Of a stretch of 64,000 nucleotides of DNA, positions 47,415 through 60,930 are shown piece after piece; the stretch's first letter is position 1, and each line of letters begins with the position of its first letter. The notes beneath the pieces are model-generated. The model was not told the origin of the DNA. It searched no databases and saw nothing but the letters and a program-made list of their open reading frames with translations. The stretch is taken from positions 20,556,101 to 20,620,100 of the forward strand of contig NC_092677.1 in assembly GCF_964355755.1 (NCBI RefSeq), in the 5' to 3' direction. The position numbers and the translations under genes are program-made. The stretch is from Antedon mediterranea. Lineage: Eukaryota > Echinodermata > Crinoidea > Comatulida > Antedonidae.

Positions 47415-50301
47415 AAGTGCACAAAATAGCTTAATATGGTATTTAAAAACGTTTTAGACCATTTTGAGCAATTCAACAAAACTTTTTCTCACAAAACATC
47501 AAAGTGTACAGAATAGCTTCAAATCGCATTTGGAGACGTTTTAGACCATTTTGTGCATTTCGATGAAACTTGGTTACACAAAAACATCAAAGTGCTTAAA
47601 ATCACATTTTGAGCATTTCGTTAAAACTTTTCACACAAAAACATCAAAGTCCACAAAATAGCTTAATATCGTATTTAAAAACGTTTTAGACCATTTTGAG
47701 CATTTCGAAAAAACTTTTCCACACCAAACATCAAAGTTTACAAAATAGCTTCAAATCGCATTTGGAGACGTTTTAGACCATTTTGTGATTTTCGAAAAAA
47801 CTTGTTAACATAAAAACACCAAAGTGCTCATAATACCTTCAAATCGCATTTGGAGACGTTTTAGACCCTTTTGTGCATTTCGATGAAACTTGGTTACACA
47901 AAAACATCAAAGTGCTTAAAATCACATTAGAAACCGTTTTAGACCATTTTGAGCATTTCGTTAAAATTTGTCACAGAAAAACATCAAAGAGCAAAAAATA
48001 TCTTAATATCGTATTTAAAAACGTTTTAGACCATTTTGAGCATTTCGACAAAACTTTTTCACACAAAACATCAAAGTGTACAAAATAGCTTCAAATCGCA
48101 TTTGGAGACGTTTTAACCCATTTTGAGCATTTCGATAAAATTTTACACACAAAAACATCAAAGTGCACAAAATAGCTTAATATGGTATTTAAAAACGTTT
48201 TAGACCATTTTGAGCATTTCAACAAAACTTTTTCTCACAAAACATCAAAGTGTACAGAATAGCTTCAAATCGCATTTGGAGACGTTTTAGACTTTTTTGT
48301 GCATTTCGATGAAACTTGGTTACACAAAAACATCAAAGTGCTTAAAATCACATTTTGAGCATTTCGTTAAAACTTTTCACACAAAAACATCAAAGTCCAC
48401 AAAATAGCTTAATATCGTATTTAAAAACGTTTTAGACCATTTTGAGCATTTCGAAAAAACTTTTCCACACAAAACATCAAAGTTTACAAAATAGCTTCAA
48501 ATCGCATTTGGAGACGTTTTAGACCATTTTGTGATTTTCGAAAAAACTTGATAACATAAAAACACCAAAGTGCTCAGAATACCTTCAAATCGTGTTTTGA
48601 GACGTTTTAGACCATTTTGTAATTTTCGAAAAAACTTGTTAACATAAAAACACCAAAGTGCTCAGAATACCTTCACATCGCATTTTGAGACGTTTTAGAC
48701 CATTTTGTGATTTTCGAAAAAACTTGTTAACATAAAAACACCAAAGTGCTTAGAAAAGCTTGAAATCGCATTTGGAGACGTTTTAGACCATTTTGTTCAT
48801 TTCGATGAAACAAAAACACAAAAACATCAAATTGCACAAAATGGCTTAATATGATATGGGAAAACGTTTTAGACCATTTTGAACATTTCGTTAAAAGTTT
48901 TCACACAAAAACATCAAAGTCCACAAAATAGCTTAATATCGTATTTAAAAACGTTTTAGACCATTTTGAGCATTTCGAAAAAACTTTTTCACACAAAACA
49001 TCAAAGTTTATAAAATAGCTTCAAATCGCATTTGGAGACGTTATAGACCATTTTGTGATTTTCGAAAAAACTTGTTAACATAAAAACACCAAAGTGCTCA
49101 GAATACCTTCAAATCGCATTTTGAGACGTTTTAGACCATTTTGTGATTTTCGAAAAAACTTGTTAACATAAAAACACCAAAGTGCTCAGAATCGTGTTTT
49201 GAGACGTTTTAGACCATTTTGTGATTTTCGAAAAAACTTGTTAACATAAAAACACCAAAGTGCTCAGAATACCTTCAAATCGCATTTTGAGACGTTTTAG
49301 ACCATTTTGTGATTTTCGAAAAAACTTGTTAACATAAAAACACCAAAGTGCTCAGAATACCTTCAAATCGTGTTTTGAGACGTTTTAGACCATTTTGTGA
49401 TTTTCGAAAAAACTTGTTAACATAAAAACACCAAAGTGCTCAGAATACCTTCAAATCGCATTTTGAGACGTTTTAGACCATTTTGTGATTTTCGAAAAAA
49501 CTTGTTAACATAAAAACACCAAAGTGCTCAGAATACCTTCAAATCGTGTTTTGAGACGTTTTAGACCATTTTGTGATTTTCGAAAAAACTTGTTAACATA
49601 AAAACACCAAAGTGCTTAGAAAAGCTTCAAATCGCATTTGGAGACGTTTTAGACCATTTTGTTCATTTCGATGAAACTTTGTTACACAAAAACATCAAAG
49701 AGCACAAAAGATCTTAATATCGTATTTAAAAACGTTTTAGACCATTTTGAGCATTTCGAAAAAACTTTTTCACACAAAACATCAAAGTGTACAAAATAGC
49801 TTCAAATCGCATTTTGAGACGTTTTAGACAATTTTGTGATTTTCGAAAAAACTTGTTTACATAAAAACACCAAAGTGCTTAGAAAAGCTTCAAATCGCAT
49901 TTGGAGACGTTTTAAACCATTTTGTTCATTTCGATGAAACTTGGTTACACAAAAACATCAAAGAGCACAAAAGTATTTAAAAACGTTTTAGACCATTTTG
50001 AGCATTCCGTCAAAACTTTTTCACCCAAAACATCAAAGTGTACAGAATAGCTTTAAATCGCATTTGGAGACGTTTTAGACCATTTTGTAGTTTTCGAAAA
50101 AACTTGTTAACATAAAAACACAAAAGAGCTTCAAATCGCATTTGGAGACGTTTTAGACCCTTTTGTGCATTTCGATGAAACTTGGTTACACAAAAACATC
50201 AAAGTGCTTAAAATCACATTAGAAACCGTTTTAGACCATTTTGAGCATTTCGTTAAAACTTTTCACACAAAAACATCAAAGTCCACAAAATAGCTTAATA
50301 T
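47415..50301 (+). repeat. 3.1-kb block, copy 2, with 232-bp internal deletion
   Basis: Offset from copy 1 is 4,132 bp up to 48,780 and exactly 3,900 bp afterwards; the lost 232 bp correspond to 44,649-44,880, between two copies of TTTTAGACCATTTTGT. The match ends at 50,301 where TTAATAGCG is replaced by TTAATATGG. Confidence 0.86.
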
Positions 50302-53300
50302 GGTATTTAAAAACGTTTTAGAACATTTTGAGCATTTCAACAAAACTTTTTCTCACAAAACATCAAAGTGTACAGAATAGCTTCAAATCGCATTTGGAGA
50401 CGTTTTAGACCATTTTGTGCATTTCGATGAAACTTGGTTACACAAAAACATCAAAGTGCTTAAAATCACATTTTGAGCATTTCGTTAAAACTTTTCACAC
50501 AAAAACATCAAAGAGTAAAAAATAGCTTAATATCGTATTTAAAAACGTTTTAGACCATTTTGAGCATTTCGACAAAATTTTTTCACACAAAACATCAAAG
50601 TGTACAGAATAGCTTTAAATCGCATTTGGAGACGTTTTAGACCATTTTGTTAATTTCGATGAAACAAAAACACAAAAACATCAAATTGCACAAAATGGCT
50701 TAATATGATATGGGAAAACGTTTTAGACCATTTTGAACATTTCGTTAAAAGTTTTCACACAAAAACATCAAAGTCCACAAAATAGCTTAATATCGTATTT
50801 AAAAACGTTTTAGACCATTTTGAGCATTTCGAAAAAACTTTTTCACACAAAACATCAAAGTTTACAAAATAGCTTCAAATCGCATTTGGAGACGTTTTAG
50901 ACCATTTTCTGATTTTCGAAAAAACTTGTTAACATAAAAACACCAAAGTGCTCAGAAAAGCTTCAAATCGCATTTGGAGACGTTTTAAACCATTTTGTTC
51001 ATTTCGATGAAACTTGGTTACACAAAAACATCAAAGAGCACAAAAGTATTTAAAAACGTTTTAGACCATTTTGAGCATTCCGACAAAACTTTTTCACACA
51101 AAACATCAAAGTGTACAGAATAGCTTTAAATCGCATTTGGAGACGTTTTAACCCATTTTGAGCATTTCGATAAAATTTTACAAACAAAAACATCAAAGTG
51201 CACAAAATAGCTTAATATGGTATTTAAAAACGTTTTAGACCATTTTGAGCATTTCAACAAAACTTTTTCTCACAAAACATCAAAGTGTACAGAATAGCTT
51301 CAAATCGCATTTGGAGACGTTTTAGACCATTTTGTGCATTTCGATGAAACTTGGTTACACAAAAACATCAAAGTGCTTAAAATCACATTTTGAGCATTTC
51401 GTTAAAACTTTTCACACAAAAACATCAAAGTCCACAAAATAGCTTAATATCGTATTTAAAAACGTTTTAGACCATTTTGAGCATTTCGAAAAAACTTTTC
51501 CACACAAAACATCAAAGTTTACAAAATAGCTTCAAATCGCATTTGGAGACGTTTTAGACCATTTTGTGATTTTCGTAAAAACTTGTTAACATAAAAACAC
51601 CAAAGTGCTTAGAAAAGCTTCAAATCGCATTTGGAGACGTTTTAGACCATTTTGTGCATTTCGATGAAACTTGGTTACACAAAAACATCAAAGTGCTTAA
51701 AATCACATTTTGAACATTTCGTTAAAAGTTTTCACACAAAAACATCAAAGAGTAAAAAATAGCTTAATATCGTATTTAAAAACGTTTTAGACCATTTTGA
51801 GCATTTCGAAAAAACTTTTCCACACAAAACATCAAAGTTTACAAAATAGCTTCAAATCGCATTTGGAGACGTTTTAGACCATTTTGTGATTTTCGAAAAA
51901 ACTTGTTAACATAAAAACACCAAAGTGCTCAGAATACCTTCAAATCGCATTTGGAGACGTTTTAGACCATTTTGTGATTTTCGAAAAAACTTGTTAACAT
52001 AAAAACACCAAAGTGCTCAGAAAAGCTTCAAATCGCATTTGGAGACGTTTTAAACCATTTTGTTCATTTCGATGAAACTTGGTTACACAAAAACATCAAA
52101 GAGCACAAAAGTATTTAAAAACGTTTTAGACCATTTTGAGCATTCCGACAAAACTTTTTCACACAAAACATCAAAGTGTACAGAATAGCTTTAAATCGCA
52201 TTTGGAGACGTTTTAGACCATTTTGTAGTTTTCGAAAAAACTTGTTAACATAAAAACACAAAAGAGCTTCAAATCGCATTTGGAGACGTTTTAGACCCTT
52301 TTGTGCATTTCGATGAAACTTGGTTACACAAAAACATCAAAGTGCTTAAAATCACATTAGAAACCGTTTTAGACCATTTTGAGCATTTCGTTAAAACTTT
52401 TCACACAAAAACATCAAAGTCCACAAAATAGCTTAATATCGTATTTAAAAACGTTTTAGACAATTTTGAGCATTTCGAAAAAACTTTTTCACACAAAACA
52501 TCAAAGTTTACAAAATAGCTTCAAATCGCATTTGGAGACGTTTTAGACCATTTTGTGATTTTCGAAAAAACTTGTTAACATAAAAACACCAAAGTGCTCA
52601 GAATACCTTCAAATCGCATTTTGAGACGTTTTAGACCATTTTGTTCATTTCGATGAAACAAAAACACAAAAACATCAAATTGCACAAAATGGCTTAATAT
52701 GATATGGGAAAACGTTTTAGACCATTTTGAACATTTCGTTAAAAGTTTTCACACAAAAACATCAAAGTCCACAAAATAGCTTAATATCGTATTTAAAAAC
52801 GTTTTAGACCATTTTGAGCATTTCGAAAAAACTTTTCCACACAAAACATCAAAGTTTACAAAATAGCTTCAAATCGCATTTGGAGACGTTTTAGACCATT
52901 TTGTGATTTTCGAAAAAACTTGTTAACATAAAAACACAAAAGTGCTCAGAATACCTTCAAATCGCATTTGGAGACGTTTTAGACCATTTTGTGATTTTCG
53001 AAAAAACTTGTTTACATAAAAACACCAAAGTGCTTAGAAAAGCTTCAAATCGCATTTGGAGACGTTTTAAACCATTTTGTTCATTTCGATGAAACTTGGT
53101 TACACAAAAACATCAAAGAGCACAAAAGTATTTAAAAACGTTTTAGACCATTTTGTGCATTCCGACAAAACTTTTTCACACAAAACATCAAAGTGTACAG
53201 AATAGCTTTAAATCGCATTTGGAGACGTTTTAGACCATTTTGTAGTTTTCGAAAAAACTTGTTAACATAAAAACACCAAAGAGCTTCAAATCGCATTTGG

Positions 53301-54571
53301 AGACGTTTTAGACCCTTTTGTGCATTTCGATGAAACTTGGTTACACAAAAACATCAAAGTGCTTAAAATCACATTAGAAACCGTTTTAGACCATTTTGAG
53401 CATTTCGTTAAAACTTTTCACACAAAAACATAAAAGTCCACAAAATAGCTTAATATCGTATTTAAAAACGTTTTAGACCATTTTGAGCATTTCGAAAAAA
53501 CTTTTTCACACAAAACATAAAAGTTTACAAAATAGCTTCAAATCGCATTTGGAGACGTTTTAGACCATTTTGTGATTTTCGAAAAAACTTGTTAACATAA
53601 AAACACCAAAGTGCTCAGAATACCTTCAAATCGCATTTTGAGACGTTTTAGACAATTTTGTGATTTTCGAAAAAACAACATAAAAACACCAAAGTGCTCA
53701 GAATACCTTCAAATCGCATTTGGAGACGTTTTAGACCATTTTGTGATTTTGGAAAAAACTTGTTAACATAAAAACACCAAAGTGCTCAGAATACCTTCAA
53801 ATCGTATTTTGAGACGTTTTAGACAATTTTGTGATTTTCGAAAAAACTTGTTAACATAAAAACACCAAAGTGCTTAGAAAAGCTTCAAATCGCATTTGGA
53901 GACGTTTTAGACCATTTTGTGCATTTCGATGAAACTTGGTTACACAAAAACATCAAAGTGTACAGAATAGCTTCAAATCGCATTAGAAACCGTTTTAGAC
54001 CATTTTAAGCATTTCGAAAAAACTTTTTCACACAAAACATCAAAGTGTACAAAATAGCTTCAAATCGCATTTGGAGACGTTTTAGACAATTTTGTGATTT
54101 TCGAAAAAACTTGTTTACATAAAAACACCAAAGTGCTTAGAAAAGCTTCAAATCGCATTTGGAGACGTTTTAAACCATTTTGTTCATTTCGATGAAACTT
54201 GGTTACACAAAAACATCAAAGTGCTTAAAATCACATTAGAAACCGTTTTAGACCATTTTGAGCATTTCGTTAAAATTTTTCACAGAAAAACATCAAAGAG
54301 CAAAAAATAGCTTAATATCGTATTTAAAAACGTTTTAGACCATTTTGAGCATTTCGACAAAACTTTTTCACACAAAACATCAAAGTGTACAGAATAGCTT
54401 AATATCGCATTTGGAGACGTTTTAACCCATTTTGAGCATTTCGATAAAATTTTACACACAAAAACATCAAAGTGCACAAAATAGCTTAATATGGTATTTA
54501 AAAACGTTTTAGAACATTTTGAGCATTTCAACAAAACTTTTTCTCACAAAACATCAAAGTGTACAGAATAG
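50302..54571 (+). repeat. Mixed segment; twin of 1,040-1,660 and 2,697-6,080
   Basis: 50,290-50,910 matches 1,040-1,660 (offset 49,249) and 50,750-54,134 matches 2,697-6,080 (offset about 48,054). The break between the two offsets shows a gain or loss of about 1.2 kb. 54,200-54,571 resembles 26,300-26,650. Confidence 0.8.
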
Positions 54572-57189
54572 CTTCAAATCGCATTTGGAGACGTTTTAGA
54601 CCATTTTGTGCATTTCGATGAAACTTGGTTACACAAAAACATCAAAGTGCTTAAAATCACATTTTGAGCATTTCGTTAAAACTTTTCACACAAAAACATC
54701 AAAGAGCAAAAAATAGCTTAATATCGTATTTAAAAACGTTTTAGACCATTTTGAGCATTTCGACAAAACTTTTTCACACAAAACATCAAAGTGTACAAAA
54801 TAGCTTCAAATCGCATTTGGAGACGTTTTAGACAATTTTGTGATTTTCGAAAAAACTTGTTTACATAAAAACACCAAAGTGCTAAGAATAGCTTCCAATC
54901 GCATTTGGAGACGTTTTAGACCCTTTTGTGCATTTCGATGAAACTTGGTTACACAAAAACATCAAAGTGCTTAAAATCACATTAGAAACCGTTTTAGAAC
55001 ATTTTGAGCATTTCGTTAAAATTTTTCACAGAAAAACATCAAAGAGCAAAAAATAGCTTAATATCGTATTTAAAAACGTTTTAGACCATTTTGAGCATTT
55101 CGACAAAACTTTTTCACACAAAACAACAAAGTGTACAGAATAGCTTCAAATCGCATTTGGAGACGTTTTAACCCATTTTGAGCATTTCGATAAAATTTTA
55201 CACACAAAAACATCAAAGTGCACAAAATAGCTTAATATGGTATTTAAAAACGTTTTAGACCATTTTGAGCATTTCAACAAAACTTTTTCTCACAAAACAT
55301 CAAAGTGTACAGAATAGCTTCAAATCGCATTTGGAGACGTTTTAGACCATTTTGTGCATTTCGATGAAACTTGGTTACACAAAAACATCAAAGTGCTTAA
55401 AATCACATTTTGAGCATTTCGTTAAAACTTTTCACACAAAAACATCAAAGTCCACAAAATAGCTTAATATCGTATTTAAAAACGTTTTAGACCATTTTGA
55501 GCATTTCGAAAAAACTTTTCCACACAAAACATCAAAGTTTACAAAATAGCTTCAAATCGCATTTGGAGACGTTTTAGACCATTTTGTGATTTTCGAAAAA
55601 ATTTGTTAACATAAAAACACCAAAGTGCTCAGAATACCTTCAAATCGCATTTGGAGACGTTTTAGACCCTTTTGTGCATTTCGATGAAACTTGGTTACAC
55701 AAAAACATCAAAGTGCTTAAAATCACATTAGAAACCGTTTTAGACCATTTTGAGCATTTCGTTAAAATTTTTCACAGAAAAACATCAAAGAGCAAAAAAT
55801 AGCTTAATATCGTATTTAAAAACGTTTTAGACCATTTTGAGCATTTCGACAAAACTTTTTCACACAAAACATCAAAGTGTACAGAATAGCTTCAAATCGC
55901 ATTTGGAGACGTTTTAACCCATTTTGAGCATTTCGATAAAATTTTACACACAAAAACATCAAAGTGCACAAAATAGCTTAATATGGTATTTAAAAACGTT
56001 TTAGACCATTTTGAGCATTTCAACAAAACTTTTTCTCGCAAAACATCAAAGTGTACAGAATAGCTTCAAATCGCATTTGGAGACGTTTTAGACCATTTTG
56101 TGCATTTCGATGAAACTTGGTTACACAAAAACATCAAAGTGCTTAAAATCACATTTTGAGCATTTCGTTAAAACTTTTCACACAAAAACATCAAAGTCCA
56201 CAAAATAGCTTAATATCGTATTTAAAAACGTTTTAGACCATTTTGAGCATTTCGAAAAAACTTTTCCACACAAAACATCAAAGTTTACAAAATAGCTTCA
56301 AATCGCATTTGGAGACGTTTTAGACCATTTTGTGATTTTCGAAAAAACTTGTTAACATAAAAACACCAAAGTGCTCAGAATACCTTCAAATCGTGTTTTG
56401 AGACGTTTTAGACCATTTTGTAATTTTCGAAAAAACTTGTTAACATAAAAACACCAAAGTGCTCAGAATACCTTCACATCGCATTTTGAGACGTTTTAGA
56501 CCATTTTGTGATTTTCGAAAAAACTTGTTAACATAAAAACACCAAAGTGCTTAGAAAAGCTTGAAATCGCATTTGGAGACGTTTTAGACCATTTTGTGCA
56601 TTTCGATGAAACTTGGTTACACAAAAACATCAAAGTGCTTAAAATCACATTTTGAGCATTTCGTTAAAACTTTTCACACAAAAACATCAAAGAGTAAAAA
56701 ATAGCTTAATATCGTATTTAAAAACGTTTTAGACCATTTTGAGCATTTCGACAAAATTTTTTCACACAAAACATCAAAGTGTACAGAATAGCTTTAAATC
56801 GCATTTGGAGACGTTTTAGACCATTTTGTTCATTTCGATGAAACAAAAACACAAAAACATCAAATTGCACAAAATGGCTTAATATGATATGGGAAAACGT
56901 TTTAGACCATTTTGAACATATCGTTAAAAGTTTTCACACAAAAACATCAAAGTCCACAAAATAGCTTAATATCGTATTTAAAAACGTTTTAGACCATTTT
57001 GAGCATTTCGAAAAATTTTTTCACACAAAACATCAAAGTTTACAAAATAGCTTCAAATCGCATTTGGAGACGTTTTAGACCATTTTGTGATTTTCGAAAA
57101 AACTTGTTAACATAAAAACACCAAAGTACTCAGAATACCTTCAAATCGCATTTTGAGACGTTTTAGACCATTTTGTGATTTTCGAAAAA
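54572..57189 (+). repeat. 3,758-bp-offset block, copy 1
   Basis: Shares with copy 2 AAAACAACAAAGTG (55,121 and 58,879), CGAAAAAATTTG (55,595 and 59,353) and TTTTTCTCGCAAAAC (56,032 and 59,790). Holds class C-D-B-F-G series and one class E dimer. Confidence 0.86.
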
Positions 57190-58329
57190 ACAACATAAAA
57201 ACACCAAAGTGCTCAGAATACCTTCAAATCGCATTTGGAGACGTTTTAGACCATTTTGTGATTTTCGAAAAAACTTGTTAACATAAAAACACCAAAGTGC
57301 TCAGAATACCTTCAAATCGTATTTTGAGACGTTTTAGACAATTTTGTGATTTTCGAAAAAACTTGTTAACATAAAAACACCAAAGTGCTTAGAAAAGCTT
57401 CAAATCGCATTTGGAGACGTTTTAGACCATTTTGTGCATTTCGATGAAACTTGGTTACACAAAAACATCAAAGTGTACAGAATAGCTTCAAATCGCATTA
57501 GAAACCGTTTTAGACCATTTTAAGCATTTCGAAAAAACTTTTTCACACAAAACATCAAAGTGTACAAAATAGCTTCAAATCGCATTTGGAGACGTTTTAG
57601 ACAATTTTGTGATTTTCGAAAAAACTTGTTTACATAAAAACACCAAAGTGCTTAGAAAAGCTTCAAATCGCATTTGGAGACTTTTTAAACCATTTTGTTC
57701 ATTTCGATGAAACTTGGTTACACAAAAACATCAAAGAGCACAAAAGTATTTAAAAACGTTTTAGACCATTTTGAGCATTCCGACAAAACTTTTTCACACA
57801 AAACATCAAAGTGTACAGAATAGCTTTAAATCGCATTTGGAGACGTTTTAGACCATTTTGTAGTTTTCGAAAAAACTTGTTAACATAAAAACACAAAAGA
57901 GCTTCAAATCGCATTTGGAGACGTTTTAGACCCTTTTGTGCATTTCGATGAAACTTGGTTACACAAAAACATCAAAGTGCTTAAAATCACATTAGAAACC
58001 GTTTTAGACCATTTTGAGCATTTCGTTAAAACTTTTCACACAAAAACATCAAAGTCCACAAAATAGCTTAATATCGTATTTAAAAACGTTTTAGACCATT
58101 TTGAGCATTTCGAAAAAACTTTTCCACACAAAACATCAAAGTTTACAAAATAGCTTCAAATCGCATTTGGAGACGTTTTAGACCATTTTGTGATTTTCGA
58201 AAAAACTTGTTAACATAAAAACACCAAAGTGCTCAGAATACCTTCAAATCGTATTTTGAGACGTTTTAGACAATTTTGTGATTTTCGAAAAAACTTGTTA
58301 ACATAAAAACACCAAAGTGCTTAGAAAAG
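57190..58329 (+). repeat. Remainder of the 3,758-bp unit
   Basis: A-short, A, C, B, A, C, GCATTCCG, GTAG, C, D, B, A units. Resembles 32,470-33,530, with one monomer (about 57,570-57,657) that is missing there. A GAGACTTTTTAAACC variant occurs at 57,680. Confidence 0.78.
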
Positions 58330-60930
58330 CTTCAAATCGCATTTGGAGACGTTTTAGACCATTTTGTGCATTTCGATGAAACTTGGTTACACAAAAACAT
58401 CAAAGTGCTTAAAATCAGATTTTGAGCATTTCGTTAAAACTTTTCACACAAAAACATCAAAGAGCAAAAAATAGCTTAATATCGTATTTAAAAACGTTTT
58501 AGACCATTTTGAGCATTTCGACAAAACTTTTTCACACAAAACATCAAAGTGTACAAAATAGCTTCAAATCGCATTTGGAGACGTTTTAGACAATTTTGTG
58601 ATTTTCGAAAAAACTTGTTTACATAAAAACACCAAAGTGCTAAGAATAGCTTCCAATCGCATTTGGAGACGTTTTAGACCCTTTTGTGCATTTCGATGAA
58701 ACTTGGTTACACAAAAACATCAAAGTGCTTAAAATCACATTAGAAACCGTTTTAGAACATTTTGAGCATTTCGTTAAAATTTTTCACAGAAAAACATCAA
58801 AGAGCAAAAAATAGCTTAATATCGTATTTAAAAACGTTTTAGACCATTTTGAGCATTTCGACAAAACTTTTTCACACAAAACAACAAAGTGTACAGAATA
58901 GCTTCAAATCGCATTTGGAGACGTTTTAACCCATTTTGAGCATTTCGATAAAATTTTACACACAAAAACATCAAAGTGCACAAAATAGCTTAATATGGTA
59001 TTTAAAAACGTTTTAGACCATTTTGAGCATTTCAACAAAACTTTTTCTCACAAAACATCAAAGTGTACAGAATAGTTTCAAATCGCATTTGGAGACGTTT
59101 TAGACCATTTTGTGCATTTCGATGAAACTTGGTTACACAAAAACATCAAAGTGCTTAAAATCACATTTTGAGCATTTCGTTAAAACTTTTCACACAAAAA
59201 CATCAAAGTCCACAAAATAGCTTAATATCGTATTTAAAAACGTTTTAGACCATTTTGAGCATTTCGAAAAAACTTTTCCACACAAAACATCAAAGTTTAC
59301 AAAATAGCTTCAAATCGCATTTGGAGACGTTTTAGACCATTTTGTGATTTTCGAAAAAATTTGTTAACATAAAAACACCAAAGTGCTCAGAATACCTTCA
59401 AATCGCATTTGGAGACGTTTTAGACCCTTTTGTGCATTTCGATGAAACTTGGTTACACAAAAACATCAAAGTGCTTAAATCACATTAGAAACCGTTTTAG
59501 ACCATTTTGAGCATTTCGTTAAAATTTTTCACAGAAAAACATCAAAGAGCAAAAAATAGCTTAATATCGTATTTAAAAACGTTTTAGACCATTTTGAGCA
59601 TTTCGACAAAACTTTTTCACACAAAACATCAAAGTGTACAGAATAGCTTCAAATCGCATTTGGAGACGTTTTAACCCATTTTGAGCATTTCGATAAAATT
59701 TTACACACAAAAACATCAAAGTGCACAAAATAGCTTAATATGGTATTTAAAAACGTTTTAGACCATTTTGAGCATTTCAACAAAACTTTTTCTCGCAAAA
59801 CATCAAAGTGTACAGAATAGCTTCAAATCGCATTTGGAGACGTTTTAGACCATTTTGTGCATTTCGATGAAACTTGGTTACACAAAAACATCAAAGTGCT
59901 TAAAATCACATTTTGAGCATTTCGTTAAAACTTTTCACACAAAAACATCAAAGTCCACAAAATAGCTTAATATCGTATTTAAAAACGTTTTAGACCATTT
60001 TGAGCATTTCGAAAAAACTTTTCCACACAAAACATCAAAGTTTACAAAATAGCTTCAAATCGCATTTGGAGACGTTTTAGACCATTTTGTGATTTTCGAA
60101 AAAACTTGTTAACATAAAAACACCAAAGTGCTCAGAATACCTTCAAATCGTGTTTTGAGACGTTTTAGACCATTTTGTAATTTTCGAAAAAACTTGTTAA
60201 CATAAAAACACCAAAGTGCTCAGAATACCTTCACATCGCATTTTGAGACGTTTTAGACCATTTTGTGATTTTCGAAAAAACTTGTTAACATAAAAACACC
60301 AAAGTGCTTAGAAAAGCTTGAAATCGCATTTGGAGACGTTTTAGACCATTTTGTGCATTTCGATGAAACTTGGTTAAAGTGCTTAAAATCACATTTTGAG
60401 CATTTCGTTAAAACTTTTCACACAAAAACATCAAAGAGTAAAAAATAGCTTAATATCGTATTTAAAAACGTTTTAGACCATTTTGAGCATTTCGACAAAA
60501 TTTTTTCACACAAAACATCAAAGTGTACAGAATAGCTTTAAATCGCATTTGGAGACGTTTTAGACCATTTTGTTCATTTCGATGAAACAAAAACACAAAA
60601 ACATCAAATTGCACAAAATGGCTTAATATGATATGGGAAAACGTTTTAGACCATTTTGAACATTTCGTTAAAAGTTTTCACAAAAAAACATCAAAGTCCA
60701 CAAAATAGCTTAATATCGTATTTAAAAACGTTTTAGACCATTTTGAGCATTTCGAAAAAACTTTTTCACACAAAACATCAAAGTTTACAAAATAGCTTCA
60801 AATCGCATTTGGAGACGTTTTAGACCATTTTGTGATTTTCGAAAAAACTTGTTAACATAAAAACACCAAAGTGCTCAGAATACCTTCAAATCGCATTTTG
60901 AGACGTTTTAGACCATTTTGTGATTTTCGA
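58330..60930 (+). repeat. 3,758-bp-offset block, copy 2
   Basis: Offset falls from 3,758 to 3,744 through a 1-base loss near 59,478 and the 13-bp deletion GGTTAAAGTGC near 60,373. The latter is shared with the 2,711-bp blocks, suggesting the right part came from that lineage. Confidence 0.84.
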
